Assembly (NCBI RefSeq): GCF_000002425.4
Contig: NC_037267.1
Coordinates: 9,933,398-9,997,397 of the forward strand
Reading direction: 5' to 3'
DNA: 64,000 nucleotides
Source: Physcomitrium patens
Taxonomy: Eukaryota; Streptophyta; Bryopsida; Funariales; Funariaceae
Of this stretch, positions 20,145 to 33,754 are shown in pieces; within the stretch, counting starts at the first letter, position 1, and each line of letters opens with the position of its first letter. The notes beneath the pieces were generated by a model. That model did no database searches and had not been told where the DNA came from. It worked only from the letters and a program-made list of their open reading frames with translations. The translations under genes and the position numbers were made by a program.

Positions 20145-23100
20145 GGTCTCCGAAAAGCTAGAGTAGAAGGAATCAGAAGACTGAAGCTTCTCTGAAGTAC
20201 TGATCAAGCGACCCCTCTGATTGTATCACGGGTATGACACACTGTGGCTGTAAGTATGAGAAAGAGTTTTTTCCTCGGATGACGAGTCTGTAACAAGGTG
20301 CAGACCTTTGCGTTATCGGGGTGGCAACCTCAGCAACATATTATCAACTTCTGGTTTGCAAACTGGAGTCTCGGATTGCCTGATTCCAGCGACCTGCATG
20401 TAGAATCTATGAGTAGGAAAGTAGCCTTCAGAAACTGAGATATGGCGGATATACTGTTGCGTGAGGCTATACTGCACTCATGGGATGTTCCCAAACATCT
20501 CTCGTCGTCGAACTGTGGATGATCTCTGAAGAAACTTAAGACCCATACATTCAGTAGATCAAACTTCTTCGCAAAGTCGCCACATCACCGTCGTGTTAGC
20601 CAAGTGTGGTTGTGTTAGAGTTAAGACTAATTTCGTCACTCCTGACCAGGTTTTGAGTTATCCCTTGCGGCATCAGACAGTCTTGATACAGAAGACTCCC
20701 AGGCTCCCTTAACTCAGGTACTTGTCGTCTCAGATCTTTGACGAAGAAACCACAGAAGATACAGACAGAAGCCAACTCTAGTACAGACACGAAGGGGGCA
20801 CAAGTCCAGAGAGGTTCCAGGATCAGAACGGCAAACTATGGTATTACAAAGGACGAGTGTGAGGATGTCAAGCGGTGGTCACGCCGACTATCAATCAAAC
20901 ATTAGTGCGACGAACCCCCTCAGCCGATCAAGTCTCTCCGTGGTTTGACAGTAGTTACGATCTCTTCGCTGGATAAAAGCGGCGCTGATACAACAGCCAG
21001 GGCTATGCATGAAGCAACAGACGACACACACAGATGAGAAGAGCGGCCAGAGAACCCAACAAGTGAGTGATGATTTGAGCGAGGGCGGGGTTGTGCATGC
21101 AGCGATAGACGAGGCGCAGCCGAGGCTCTCACAACGATAGTTGGACAATGGAATGGACTGGTTTTCAGTGCTCCTCAAACAATTTCATCTCTTTGCTCAA
21201 CGGTGTGGTCCCACCTCTATCACCGCACAGGCAGATGCGACTCTGAGCGTCCCAGCCGTGGGGCCCAAGTTCCAAGACCGGACCCCCTGCTTCTCTTTCT
21301 CCAGTTCTCTTTTACCTTTGTGATTAACTGATCTCATGACCATCACCTCCTTGCGGATTGGACGGTCTTACCCGTCTTGGTACAACACAATAGAACTGAT
21401 TCTGCATTCCAAGACGTTCCTTCGTTCGTTCACCCCTTATTCATCACAGCAAAATAATAGTACAGTTTGTTCCACAGAAGTGAATACCTTTCGATAACTT
21501 TCTTCAAAGCACAAGTAAAACTATCTTCCCTGTCCAGTTTCCTTATGTCCGCTGTCCAGATTCCTACTGGTTGTTATCTCATAACATATCCCACCTGACT
21601 CTGTGCGCGAGGCGCACTCACAAAGAAATTGCCACGAAAGCATTCTCTATTATAAGAGGTAACTTGTGGCGTTTCTTCACACATTTATATCCGTGCCAGG
21701 AAATGTACCGGTACTTCGTCTTACGAATCACACATTTTCAGGGTCACGCATTCTACATCTCATGAAACTGCGATTGGCCGAGAGAACTGGCTAAGAATGT
21801 CACGTTTTCTGTTAATTAAAAAGGATGATGAAGACCGTTCTTAAATTAATTGCGAAGAGGTCACTAGAGTAATCTTCCAAGATCCTTCAGAGACAAGTTG
21901 GTCCGGAAATTCTCCTCGAGAACCCTAACACCCCATCCAAGGCGATCGTCCCACGCGGGGGCGGCAAGGGAGCCTGAGATGCGCGGCTACTTGGCTGCCT
22001 GGTCACGAAAGCAGCGCCCATCACCGACTCGGCCAAGCAGGGTATTGCGCTCTGACCGGGGGGCGCCCGCCGGCAGCGCTGCCTGTAGAGGGGGGGTGGC
22101 CGAGAATAGGACCACGAGGGGCTCTGGCTAGTGTCGGCCAATAACCGCGGTTAGGTTGCAGAGAGCGAGGGTTCAAGCTGGTGATGGGAGCTGGAGCCTG
22201 GCTGGTCTGCCAGAAACCCACCTCTGGATACACGCTTGTTTAGCACAATGCATGGAAGCGTCGCTGGATCCTTCTTTCCTGGAATACACCAGACTTGGTG
22301 GAGGCGTTTCCTCATGTTGTCAATCACTGGGCCTCTGCGTCGATTTCTTCTCCTCCTCCACCTTCTCAAGCCCGAGAGGAAAAAGAGAAATCGGATTATG
22401 TTACGATCACAACCACTACTGATAGCGCTGTGAAGGATTGTACAATATCTCCCACCGGTTAAATTAATCCGTCAACCTGCGGTGGCGCATCTGAATGAAT
22501 CCTCATGATGGCAGCTTGGGAGTCTCGGGTCGAAGAGAAGCGACTGGAAGTCAAACTGCAAGCAGAGGCGCCCTGCGCATTAGTTAACCGTGGGGTCTAA
22601 AAGCTGCGCAGGAAGAATTTTCCTACAGAAGTGACCGCTAGAATACAAACTGGACCGTCCAGGCGTTTTTAGAGCGCAAAAATGGGGAAGGGGTGGCAGG
22701 TCTCCTTGAAATAGCCCAACAGGATGCCCTCCACGCCGGCGTGAAATAGGGGGCCAAAAACTCGAGGCAACTTGTAAATTAAGCTCCTAATAAAGTGAAT
22801 AATTGGGAGCTTTTAGGGGACAGCCAAGGATCACAAAGTGTCTCTCCACAATCAGCTCGGCTTGACTTTTGACTGCATCATCACCACACCCAATCCTTTT
22901 AATCCTTTCTCCACTAATCACTCCTCGGATTCATATTAACGTCACTGACTTATGCCCCCATTAATGAACCTGACAGCTCTTGTGTAATCATGCATTTCTG
23001 ACTTTAACTCTGGACCTGCGTACTTGTTTGTTGTATTGTATTGTGTTGTATTGAACAGTCTTTATTGTTAGCAAACAGTGCATCACATTTACTAGAATTC
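20145..23100. other. Upstream region of the VQ gene, 5' UTR and promoter candidates
   Basis: No other gene is evident. On the - strand, GGATATAAATGTG near 21,680-21,692 is a fair TATA box, which would imply a 5' leader of about 1.5 kb; a closer, TATA-less start is just as possible. GC content rises at 21.9-22.4 kb without a domain-bearing frame. Confidence 0.35.
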
Positions 23101-24404
23101 CCATCTCAACGTTTCAGAAGGTTTGATTAGCTTTGACCAGTGTGCAGGCGACAACTATTATGATTTTCTCTTTTTTATTAGACACAAACTGGGATAATGT
23201 CCATTTCAGGACATAGATATATATACTTATACAGACATACAAACAAAAGTTACAATACCTCCAATCGATTGCAGACAATGGCAGAGACAAATTAGAACTT
23301 AATGCTAGTGCTAAATCTCAAGAGAAATTGGTTAAGCTATGTCTTTAAAATGTCTCAGATATGCTGCCATCTAGTGAGGCTGGTCAGTGAACTACTTGGC
23401 AAAGATGGAGTTAACTCTTCAATTGGTTTCACATATATTGTACAAATGTTATGTTCTTCAAGAAGGAAGGTTAACCTTACAGATAGATTGCAACATAATA
23501 CCAAAGGTTGCACATTTTTCCAATTGTTTAGGAAAATTTTGATGCTAATTGAGTGGAACATTGCACACCTTGATCAAAACTCTATGGTATTTGGTGAGAG
23601 TGAGTTGCATTAGAATTGAAATGTTGAGTAACCTTCACAATTGGAAAAGCCAACAACTTGATATATGTCAAAAAGAATGGCATGAAGATTGTGAAGTTCT
23701 TTGAAATTGAATGTATGTATGTACACATCTTGTTGAGTATTGTCAATTATTTATTTTGTTCCATTTTTAGATGCATAAAAATGTTATATTGTATATTTAA
23801 ATCAAGCTGTTATCTATTAATGCATAGAGTTTGAGACTACTGAAGAACATATATTTTTTTGATTTGAAAGCACCCTTTAGTCTTTAGTCTTTGAATTTTT
23901 TTTTGTCAAAACTCCAAAGTTCAACATGTTTGAATAAAATGAAGAAAAATCCACCATAGTGTAGGGAGTACATAAGAGTTTGAGTTCAAACATGTGGAAC
24001 AATTGTGACTCGTGTACACATCAAAAGATGGCTTTCAAACATGTGCAAAAGAAAGTGTATTAACACCCACTATAAATAATTTTCTTGCACTTAGTATCAG
24101 AACAAGTGGCAAGGCAAAAAAGAAAAAGAAAAAGTATATTTCACTAGTAGAAATTGAGCTTCTTATCCAAAGCAACCATCACCTACAAACACAACCCCCC
24201 TTTAAATGAAAAAAGCTTGTATGCATCCAAGTTTTAGGCTTGCATCTACATAGATCAAGCATTTTAAAGCAAGGGGACCCATGATTGGCATATAGAGGAA
24301 GACATGAGACATCAATCTTGACTTTAAACATTGTGTTTTGTCAAGCATTGTGATGTTTGGCAACTTCTCTTACACTTGTGATAAGCACTCCTCACCCCCC
24401 AAAA
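23101..24404. other. Intergenic DNA, nothing recognised
   Basis: Moderately AT-rich. The frame at 23,302-23,613 has no known domain and no compositional support. Confidence 0.4.
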
Positions 24405-24445
24405 CAAATAAATCAAATAAATCAAATAAATCAAATAAATCAAAT
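24405..24445. repeat. 9-bp tandem repeat, about 4.6 copies
   Basis: CAAATAAAT is repeated without error from 24405 to 24440 and then breaks off after CAAAT. Confidence 0.95.
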
Positions 24446-24911
24446 AGTTGAATATCAAAGAATAATCAAACACATTGTGATTCATTCAAGATTGTGAATT
24501 CAGTGTGACATGGTGAAACACATTGGTATCAATATAGTTTTGATAAACATGACCATTCTGCTCTTCATTTTTAATATTATTATACAAAATTATGCATTGA
24601 AAGCAAAAGGCCCCCCAAAATGGAGATATAGCAACGTGGAATGGATGGACAGATGGATGAACCAATCAATCAATTAATATATGCCACATAATACAGGCCT
24701 CATAAAAAATTGCCTGCATGGGAGGGGGGGGGACATAAAAGGATTTTAAAAGCAATCAACTAATCCATCAATCTAACAATCCCAAGACCGGCTGGCCTTT
24801 TGTGGAGCAATAGCACACACACACACACACAGCCCTTTTTGGGCCCTGCTGCAGTCCTTGTGGGGTCACTAAAAAAAACATTAATTAGTTTATTTTTTAT
24901 TTTTTATTTAT

Positions 24912-24973
24912 CTTTCACACTTGTAAGGTATTTAGATAATTAGTCCAAAAGAAGACCTTACAAATGTGAAAAG
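24912..24973. other. Inverted repeat / foldback, 18-bp arms with 25-nt loop
   Basis: Left arm CTTTCACACTTGTAAGGT (24912-24929) pairs with ACCTTACAAATGTGAAAAG (24955-24973), with a single mismatch and a one-base bulge. The stem does not extend beyond these arms. It could be a decayed foldback transposon or a short RNA hairpin; no known microRNA was recognised in it. Confidence 0.6.
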
Positions 24974-24991
24974 CCTCATCCCAAGGCGGAT

Positions 24992-25013
24992 TCATCCATC
25001 CATGGATGGATGA
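24992..25013. other. Perfect 22-bp palindrome
   Basis: The arms TCATCCATCCA and TGGATGGATGA form a perfect 22-bp palindrome with no spacer. It lies 18 bp after the foldback at 24,912-24,973. Confidence 0.9.
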
Positions 25014-25414
25014 CTTCCCTGGTTTTGCCTCAAATACCTATTGATTTTCAGATATCATTGCACACTTAGTGTGGGAAGGGAGCAGCTGTGCAATGCCTCT
25101 GATAAGGTGACACAAAGCACCTCTCATGAGCATTGGTTGACAAAGTTTTTCCTTTTTTTCTCTTTAATTCTTTTTAAAATTTTAATTTTAATTTTTTTAT
25201 TATACATATGGGTTATAACCATCACAATGGTTAATAAAGTGGAGATAAGTACATTACTGTCCACAGTTCTAAAGCCCTGTTACTACAAAAGGCAGGTTTA
25301 GAAGCCCCCTGAGTGCCCTTCCTCCCATCCAAACCCTCCTCCCCCCTTAACATCAATTTCCCATATCAAAATACATATTAAAAAAAATAAAAAATAAAAA
25401 ACCTATTCCTTAAA

Positions 25415-25450
<36 letters not shown>

Positions 25451-27446
25451 TGTGCATCATCCTTCATCCCAAACGCTACAGTTCTTGTGTTATTTGGCAA
25501 GTGTTGTGTGTAGAAGCATCTGTAACAAAATTTTCTACATGTAAAAAACATAAGAAAAGAAAAGAAAAGAAAAACTTAAACATAAATAGGTATGTGTTAA
25601 TGTATTTATTTATTTATGTTTTCACTACATATTTTGTTCAAATGCAGTACTAAATTTAAGGATTCTGTAATATTGTATGATTCTTGATTTAAACATGACA
25701 TACCAAAATTTTGAAGAATAAGCTTCAGATGTTTGGTAAAATGATAAACCAAATAAGATCAAATTCAATCAAGTCCACTATAATCATTTTAAATTTGAAT
25801 ACACAAGATTGTTAACAAGTCACAATCTACAACTTTTCTTTGTCCTTCCATCATTGTTGAAATACTCTCTTCTAATAAGCCGTTTACATCAAATCATTAG
25901 AAATCAAACAATCCGTGAGATTCACCATCCAAAAATTGAAATACAATAGAATAAAAAAACAATCAAATAGTTCATGATCAAGGACAATAAACATTAACAA
26001 AGTGCAATCCAACTATTCAATATATTGTACACTTTACACCTTACATACAAATCACTTGTAGGTGTGAGATTTCTTTTAAATGAATAATATAAAAACGAAA
26101 GAAAAATAAATTGAAAATGTATGTGTATGTAAGGAATTTTTAAAGTAATTGAGAAAGAGATGGATAGTAAAGGAGGAATGGGTATTTTAGGAGCCGAGGA
26201 AAAGTTGGTGGTAGAAGGGGTGAATAGTGTGAGGAGCATACCCAAGACATTAAGTGACATGAAATGGAGCCCGACACCTCCTCTCCCTCCCTTCTCCCTC
26301 TCTTACTTCTTTCCCCTCCATCCCTCTCTCGCTCCTTTCTCTCCTTTGGTCGGTTACACAAGCCGTGCTTCTCACACGGCCGTGCAAGAATGTCACCCTC
26401 GCTCACCTCAATGGTGTGTCATGGCCTTGGTATTGATTTGAAAGCATAGTGCCCCTATAGTTCCAAATCCAGGAGCCATGGCTAACATCCACCCTACCCT
26501 CCAAAATAAAAACTAAAAATATAAATGAAGGAGATATAATTGAAACCAAAATAAAGAGAGAAGAAGGAAAGAGCTACGAATTGTTCAATGCATTAGAGGA
26601 GAGTTGTCTCTTGTCTCCAAGAGCCAATTTTGTGCACAATTGGTTTAGAGGGATTTGGCCGAGGGGTGGGGGCACCATCATCCATTTTGGGCATGTGGTG
26701 AAGCTTGTGGCAATTGTGGTGCACTAGTTTTCTCCTTTTTTGTGCATCACAACAAGCATGGGGATTTGCAAAAAAATTAATCAGCAATTGTGAAGCAAAC
26801 ACATGTGTACTACACTCTTCTAAACAAGATATTTTTCATAGAAAGACTACTTGTTCTCAGTTTGCATACAGTTCTTTACTTTAAATAACAAAAAATAAAA
26901 TAAAAGAGAAAAATCACCTTGAACTAATGGGAGTGTAGTTGGGATGAGGGAACAAAGGGTGATAAGGTTTGAGTCCACAACCACACATCCCTTAACCCAA
27001 AAGGGTTTTGCAGTGTGAAAGTAAATATGGCAGGGCAAGCTGTGTTTGATTTCATTGTCATAAACAATGTCTACAATGAAGTGAGAAATTTTTGAGATTG
27101 ATGAGTATGTTTCAAAGTTTCATTGCTATCAATAAAATTTAACCTCTCTCATTCTTTTCCCTGCCTCTGCTTAATGGGTTCCATTCTCCAACCTGTATGT
27201 ACACATGTGTGTGTGTGTGTGCAAGTGTTTGTGGAGAAGTGCACCCTTCCCTTCTCTGTTGACCCTCCCCATATCTCTCCCAAATGTGGGCATTACCTGC
27301 CAATGTGAAAAACAATGTTTCTTTTTTCTATTATCTTTTTATGAGGTGTGAGGGATTCTGTTCTATTTCCATGGGGTGCAGATTTTTAGCATATGATTTG
27401 AATGTGGAATCCCATGGAGCTGAGCTTGGCCTGCCTCCAGGACTGC
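25014..27446. other. Intergenic DNA with microsatellites, no defensible gene
   Basis: It holds an (AT)n/(GT)n run at 25,414-25,450 and a CT-rich stretch at 26,270-26,350. Frames over the CT-rich stretch are low-complexity. No domain recognised. Confidence 0.4.
25414..25450. repeat. (AT)n-(GT)n compound microsatellite
   Basis: AT dinucleotides to 25,440 are followed directly by GT dinucleotides. Confidence 0.95.
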
Positions 27447-27456
27447 TATATATAAA
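27447..27456 (+). promoter_or_regulatory. Strong TATA box candidate, + strand
   Basis: TATATATAAA is set in a GC-richer context and followed about 30 bases later by a pyrimidine/CA-rich stretch (TCTATCTCTCACACTTTC), the arrangement of a plant TATA promoter with initiator. The first 1.2 kb downstream contains only short frames with no known domain, so a non-coding transcript or a distant first exon would have to be assumed. Confidence 0.35.
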
Positions 27457-29331
27457 CACACACATTCTATCTCTCACACTTTCATTTGGACACACTCATA
27501 CTACTACTACTGCTACAGAAAGATGTAGAGGGGAGTGGCTAGGCAGGTAGGTAGAAAGGAAGGGGAAGGGAGTCACTCAGGATGATGGGGATGGCACCAT
27601 GACTACTGCAGTGGTGGGTTGAAGGTGGTAGGGCAAACACACACAAGGGGGGCTGATTACTTGATTGCGATGGGATCCATGTCATATGGTAGAATAGAAG
27701 AAAAAAAGACAGGCTTATGCCTTGGCTGGCCCCTTGCAATGCTTTGTCCTTTAGGGTTCCAAATATTTACTTGGTCTACGTCTACCTCTCCTCCCACTCG
27801 AATTCTTCATCATCTCTTCACATTGATGTTTTGAAAGAAGAAAAAAATAAAATCTTGATTGCTTGCTTTAAAAGCAGTGTTTCTTTTGAGTTGTAGTTTG
27901 TAACTGATGTTCTTTAGCTTGTTTGTCTTTCTGTAGGCCATAGTGCAGGATATATTGGTCCAGGCCCTGAAGCACAACCTCCAAAGTAGAGCCAGCATTT
28001 TGAAGTCCCCCCCTCCCAAGTTGGGAGTGATAGCAGTACTGCATAGAACAGTCCCCACCATCCCCACCCTCAAATGCAGTCTTGATAAGTGTTAAGGGAG
28101 TTGGGGAGATAATCCATTGTGGTGCATATGGTCTCAGTTTAAAGTGGATTGCTGGATATTGAGCACACACCCCTCAATTCCTGGTTGTTGATCTCTAGGG
28201 AGCATGATCATGATCACATGTATCTATATAGATATATTATTATTTGAGCAACTGAGTGCTGTGGAGTGTACCCCCAAAACATCCTTGTCACAAGCTCTGC
28301 AAACTTTAACAAAGTTTGAATCTGATCATATCTCCACTATGAAGGAAAAAAGAAGGAATAAACTCCCTCCAAATTTAGTGAATTGCAGATCTCAAAAGTG
28401 CCACACAACTTGGCCCCTTCCTCTCTCTATGTGTGACAAGCTGTGGTTGGCTTATTCATTTTTTTTAATGGGTGCCAAATTCTAGGAAGCTTGAAGTTTC
28501 AGAATCTGAGTGGCTTGTCCCAACTGAGTGCTAAAATTCATCAACTCAAGGAGCCTCTTACCATATACCACTACACATCCTATGCCTGCACTTTAAAAGA
28601 GGGTCTGCTCTTTGGGTGCTTATTCAATGTGTGATGAGTGGAGGCTTTGGCAATTCAGAATGGTGTGGTTACCACAGAAATAGCAAACCATGACCATTTC
28701 TATGTTTAAATATTATTATTTTTAGTGTTGTTTGAACCACTCGAATAAATAAATAGCCAATGTTTGTATGGTATGTGATCAGGTACTGTGATGGGAACAC
28801 AATAATTAAAAGAACAAGGTAGAATTTACTACATGGATTTTTTGACAAAATTAGTTGTGATAAACATCACGTGCATCTAAAACAATTAGGTCAGACCAAC
28901 AAGAAGTTGCTTATAATCTGATCAACATATCTGTAACATTGTACACTGTATTGTTTTCCTTCAAAAATTTAAAATGTAAAACCCCAGGAACGTAGTACAC
29001 CAATTGCCATGATCCAAAATCAACTGCAAAGATGTCATTCTACTTTGACAACAAGAACATTAAGGAAACCCCACTTTAGGTCTAAACTTACCCCCCCAAA
29101 AAAAAAGCCACTCATGTGTATTAGAGATTCTAGTTTTGGGAGGCAACAATGTCATGGGTCATTCTGAAAATGGATGGGGCCAAGCATCTAAACCCTAAAC
29201 TAATTGCCCCCCTCCTTCTCATCTTCACAGCTCTGTCTCTTCAGAAAGAGCTGAAAGACCCACTGGTGCCTTACTTACTTTTGTTGTTAAACATACTTCC
29301 AAGTTGATTTTGTAACTGAGGAAGAATAGAT
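27457..29331. other. Intergenic or non-coding transcribed DNA, nothing recognised
   Basis: No domain-bearing frame, tRNA or microRNA family member was recognised on either strand. Confidence 0.4.

Positions 29332-29372
<41 letters not shown>
29332..29372. repeat. (CA)n-(TA)n compound microsatellite
   Basis: CA dinucleotides to about 29,349 run into TA dinucleotides. Confidence 0.95.
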
Positions 29373-30175
29373 TCACCCACCCATACACAGACATATATTC
29401 ATCTATCTACCTCTCTGGCTGCAACACCTATGCAGAAAATGACCAGCTGTAGGTAGGTTACAACACTTACAAAGTGGCTGCTGATGGTGCACTTCTGCTC
29501 TGCTCCTCCTTGTTGCAGCTCTATCAATGATAGAAAAAAGTGTATTGGCTTGTGTCCTTTGTGAAGCTGCTCATCTACATTCTGTGAAATGGATCATGCA
29601 ACAGTGGTATACATGCACACACATCTATTGACTGGACAGATCCAACTCCACCTCGCCTTCATTCTTGCATCAGAAGGCAAGCAAAGGGAAGCAAAGAAAA
29701 GCTTGGATAGTTTGTTTGTTAATTGGATAGAAAGAGTTGTTTCAATTGTATCTGGATGTGCAACTTGTATTTCGGGACCTGTGGAAAAATAAAACTGCCC
29801 AACACCCATGGCCAATGCATCATTGGTTTAAAATCTAGATTATACATACTTATACTCAATGAGAAAAAGATGAGCATTGCACCCAAAAACATAAGTGTAC
29901 TGAGCAAGGGGCACACACATGTGTTTTGCTCTTACTCGTCTCCCAAGAGAACTGCACCACATGTTGGTACAGTCAAAAAGCCATGAAAAATACATAGAAA
30001 AGAAAAGAGAAATTAAAGAGGGGAAAAAAAGAGAGGAAAAAGACAAAAGGAGAAGGATGTAGAGAACCCTTGGAGGGAGTGTTTTGGTTGAGTTCCATGG
30101 ATTTATGAAAATCTATATGTGTGGATGAATGAACAAACCAATGGATGTATGGGAATTTCACCACCACTACAAAAA

Positions 30176-30179
<4 letters not shown>

Positions 30180-30218
<39 letters not shown>
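30180..30218. repeat. (AT)n microsatellite
   Basis: An AT dinucleotide run with one interruption. Confidence 0.95.
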
Positions 30219-30858
30219 GCATAAACTCATACAAATTCATGTATTTATGCATAGACTCATGGATACACATTTCCATAGTTTTATGAGATTTTCACATACT
30301 GTGTCTCTTGCATTGACTTTTGTGTTGACTTTACATCTCAAAGATGTTTTCAATCCATTCTTTAGGAGTTAGATGAAGGCACAATTTGTTACCTTTATTT
30401 TCTTGTGTAGCTTCTTTATACAAGTTTTCCCTTCTTCAAATTACATTCCTATATCATTCTAGGAAACTAGAGTTGATCTGATTGGTAGATAATTAATTGA
30501 AAATCAATTAGGCTGAGATACCTACCTCTGTAATTTATCTGTAAACAATATTAAGTAGACATGAATAGCTGATAATTTTCTTCACAACAATGAGATTTTT
30601 TAAAAGCAAACAAAACACACTAAGAAACAATAGAATGAGTTGCTATGAATAAGAGAATACAAAAAAACAAACAAGTTCACTTTTATTGACTATGCTGTAA
30701 TTTGATGCTGTATTCATGGGCAAGAACTGTCTGTAACAAACTTCAAGATGTGATAAGCCCCGCTGCAGCAACATCTGGGGCTGATAATGCTGCCCTGCAA
30801 AGGCAGTTATAAAATTAAAAAAACAGATGACTTAGGTATTCATTCATATAATTTGAAT

Positions 30859-30860
<2 letters not shown>

Positions 30861-30890
<30 letters not shown>
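30861..30890. repeat. (TA)n microsatellite
   Basis: A TA dinucleotide run of about 30 bases. Confidence 0.95.
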
Positions 30891-30892
<2 letters not shown>

Positions 30893-31788
30893 CAACCATC
30901 CTGACTACCCTTCAATATATTCAATGGATCAGCTTAATTCAAGGGAGAGAGAACAAATAGGCCACCACAAGCAAACAAATGATTTAAAATAATGAATAAA
31001 ACAATACATAAAAACATTAAACAGGAGGAGTTATACTTATTATTATTATTATTCATCTAAATGCCAACCCACAGGAAACCTTTTCCCACTGACTGAGTGG
31101 GTGGTGGTGGTACTTGTACAAGTGGCAGCAGTACAACAGACAGTCGTGGTACATCATCCTTCCTTGCTTAAGAGAGAAAAACAAAAAACAAAAAGCAAAA
31201 TAAAATATATATAAAGAGTAAAAAGTAAAAAAAATGGATGAATGTGGGTGCAAAGACATGAAAGGGAAAGGAAAGAAAGTGAGCAATAGGAATTACAACT
31301 CTATGCTCTTCTTTTCTCTTCTATTATTTTCTTTTTTGTGTATGTATGTTTATTTTTATTTTTATTTTTAAATAGGGGAATGTTAAATAGACCCAGTTTT
31401 TTAAAAAATTAACCTACCTATAATGAAGAATATGGTAATCATGATGAATTACTAATTTTATTTTTTACTTTTTAAATTTTTTCCTATAAAATTTAAAACA
31501 TTCTATATAATTATATAATTATAGTTGTTAAAAAAATGAAAATTTACCTATAAATTGATAAAAATAAATTTCTATAAACCATTGGGAAAAAAACTTATAT
31601 TTACATTAAAAATCATATTCTCAAATTATATAGAATAAGTAAATAAATAAATAAATAAATAAATAAATATATATAATCATTGTTTTTACAATTTTATTGA
31701 ACTCATATAATAATTTGATTTTTCTCAAGAACAATTATGAGCTTGCTCTAAGATCTTTTCTATAAAAATTGGTCAAATTTATTCATAA

Positions 31789-31828
<40 letters not shown>

Positions 31829-32039
31829 ACAAAATAATATATTAAATTATAATTGTAATTTTTTTGTTGTAATTAGATTTTTTTTTAATATTATCTTCTT
31901 TTATAATTGTATTCATTGTTTTGTGATTGTTTATATTTTTATGATACAATTAGGTAACATGTTATAATTCATTCTAATGTAAAAATAATAATTTTTTATT
32001 TAAATATATTTCTTGTGCTATAAAATGTTTATATTATAC
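30891..32039. other. Transition from gene island to AT-rich DNA, no gene
   Basis: Composition falls to strongly AT-rich after about 31.3 kb. An (AT)n run is at 31,791-31,822. No coding evidence. Confidence 0.5.
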
Positions 32040-32645
32040 AACATCAACTCCCATATCTTCTATGTGTGTTTCTATGTTTTGATTGACAGAAATATTTGCT
32101 ATAGAAGTACACACATATTGAGGTGTTGTTATATGAATTTTTGATAAAAATTCAAAAGAAAAATATTCTATTTAATTCTAGAAGTGTTTTTTGACTCAAT
32201 ATTTGAAGATTAGTCAAATAGAAAAAAATCCTTTGTATTGTGTTATAAAGTATTAAAAAAATTGACTTATAATTGAAATGTTGTTTGAATTGGCATTAAT
32301 TGTTAGGTGTTAAATTGTAATATATTTGCAAAAATATATCAGTTTCTTTGTATTACAACATGAAATGTTCTGGTTAATAGGAAAATTGTATAAAGTTCTT
32401 TATATACATATGTATATTAATGTGTGCTAAAAATATTCTTGATTTTTCTAATGTAAGATTATATAATTAAAAAAAATAAAATACAATAAAAAAATATATC
32501 TACTGAATCAAGTTTCAATAAGCTTGAGATGAGGTACTTGAGTTGAATAACTAAATTGTTAGAATTCAATGAAAGGTTATAATTGGTTGATGAATCTATT
32601 AAACTTGGATCTAGTAATATCAAATCTTTTAGAATAAACAACACT
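32040..32645 (-). pseudogene. Truncated family A gag relic
   Basis: The stretch follows the nucleotide pattern of C1 gag on the - strand, for example TTGACTCAATATTTGAAGATTA near 32,190 and GTTGAATAAC through GGTTGATGAATCT to GATCTAGTAATATCAAA near 32,540-32,620, in the same order as 40.8-41.4 kb. It is too decayed to translate. No LTR was seen next to it, so it is an isolated fragment. Confidence 0.5.
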
Positions 32646-33754
32646 TGGTTCTTTAATAAATAAATTTAAATTTTTATAATTTTCTTTATATAAATGAATC
32701 GTTGAGTAAATATTATTATCTTTATGACTTCTTAATTATTTACTTCTAATATTTTTTGACGTGATAGATAAAGTTGATACATAATAAACATCAATACTCT
32801 CATTTATTCTTGCATTAGTATTATGAAATTCTTCCTTGCTATCAACTTTTTTTTATTACTGTATAATTTTTAAAAATTATAAAAAAAAGAATAAAAATAA
32901 AAGAGATATTATTAAAAAATTACTACTTTAAAAGATAGTAATCTATTACTTTTAAAGTAATTTAAGTCTTTGAAATACCAATAGTCCATTCTTTATCAAA
33001 TAAGATTATATTTTATATATTAATTTTGTCATATGATAAAAGACATATATATATAATTTAATAAAAATTATATTATTAAAAAATAATAAAATAAAAATAT
33101 AAACGTGAGGTAGAAATAAATTTGGATATTTATAAAGTAATATAAAATATTAAAATATTTATAAAAATAATTAGAATTTAAGGATAAAATTAATAAAACT
33201 AAAAATATTCCTAGCCTTACTTCTATATATATTGGCCACAAAGAATGCCATATAGAGATTTCTTAAAAACCACAAGGCATACAATCTAAATATTAAAATA
33301 ATGGATAGTTTATATAAGAATTTGTTTTATGTAAAACAATTATATAAAATATTTTAAAATTCATAATACATATTAAGAAGTATCTATAGATCTAATATTT
33401 ATATAAAAAATTATTAGCATTTTAAAAAAATTAAAAATCTATTTAGCATATTTTTATCTATATTTATTTATTAATATTTATATAATTGATATAAATTATC
33501 ACTATAACTATATTCATTTAATTAATTTATAAAAGAAAATTATAAAAAAATAAAATTATTGATGTAATATTTAAAGATATAAAAATAAATATTACAATAA
33601 CTTTTATTTAATAGAAAATTAATATTTTTAATTTATTTTTTTTTTAAAAATATACATATTACTTTGCAATAGATGATCTAGTTTTTACAAAGAAAATTAA
33701 AAAAATAATAATTTTTATTCTATGTCATTTTAATCAAAAAAGATTTTAATTAAT
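32646..33754. other. AT-rich DNA without recognised features
   Basis: Extreme A+T bias, no frame or motif of note. Confidence 0.6.
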
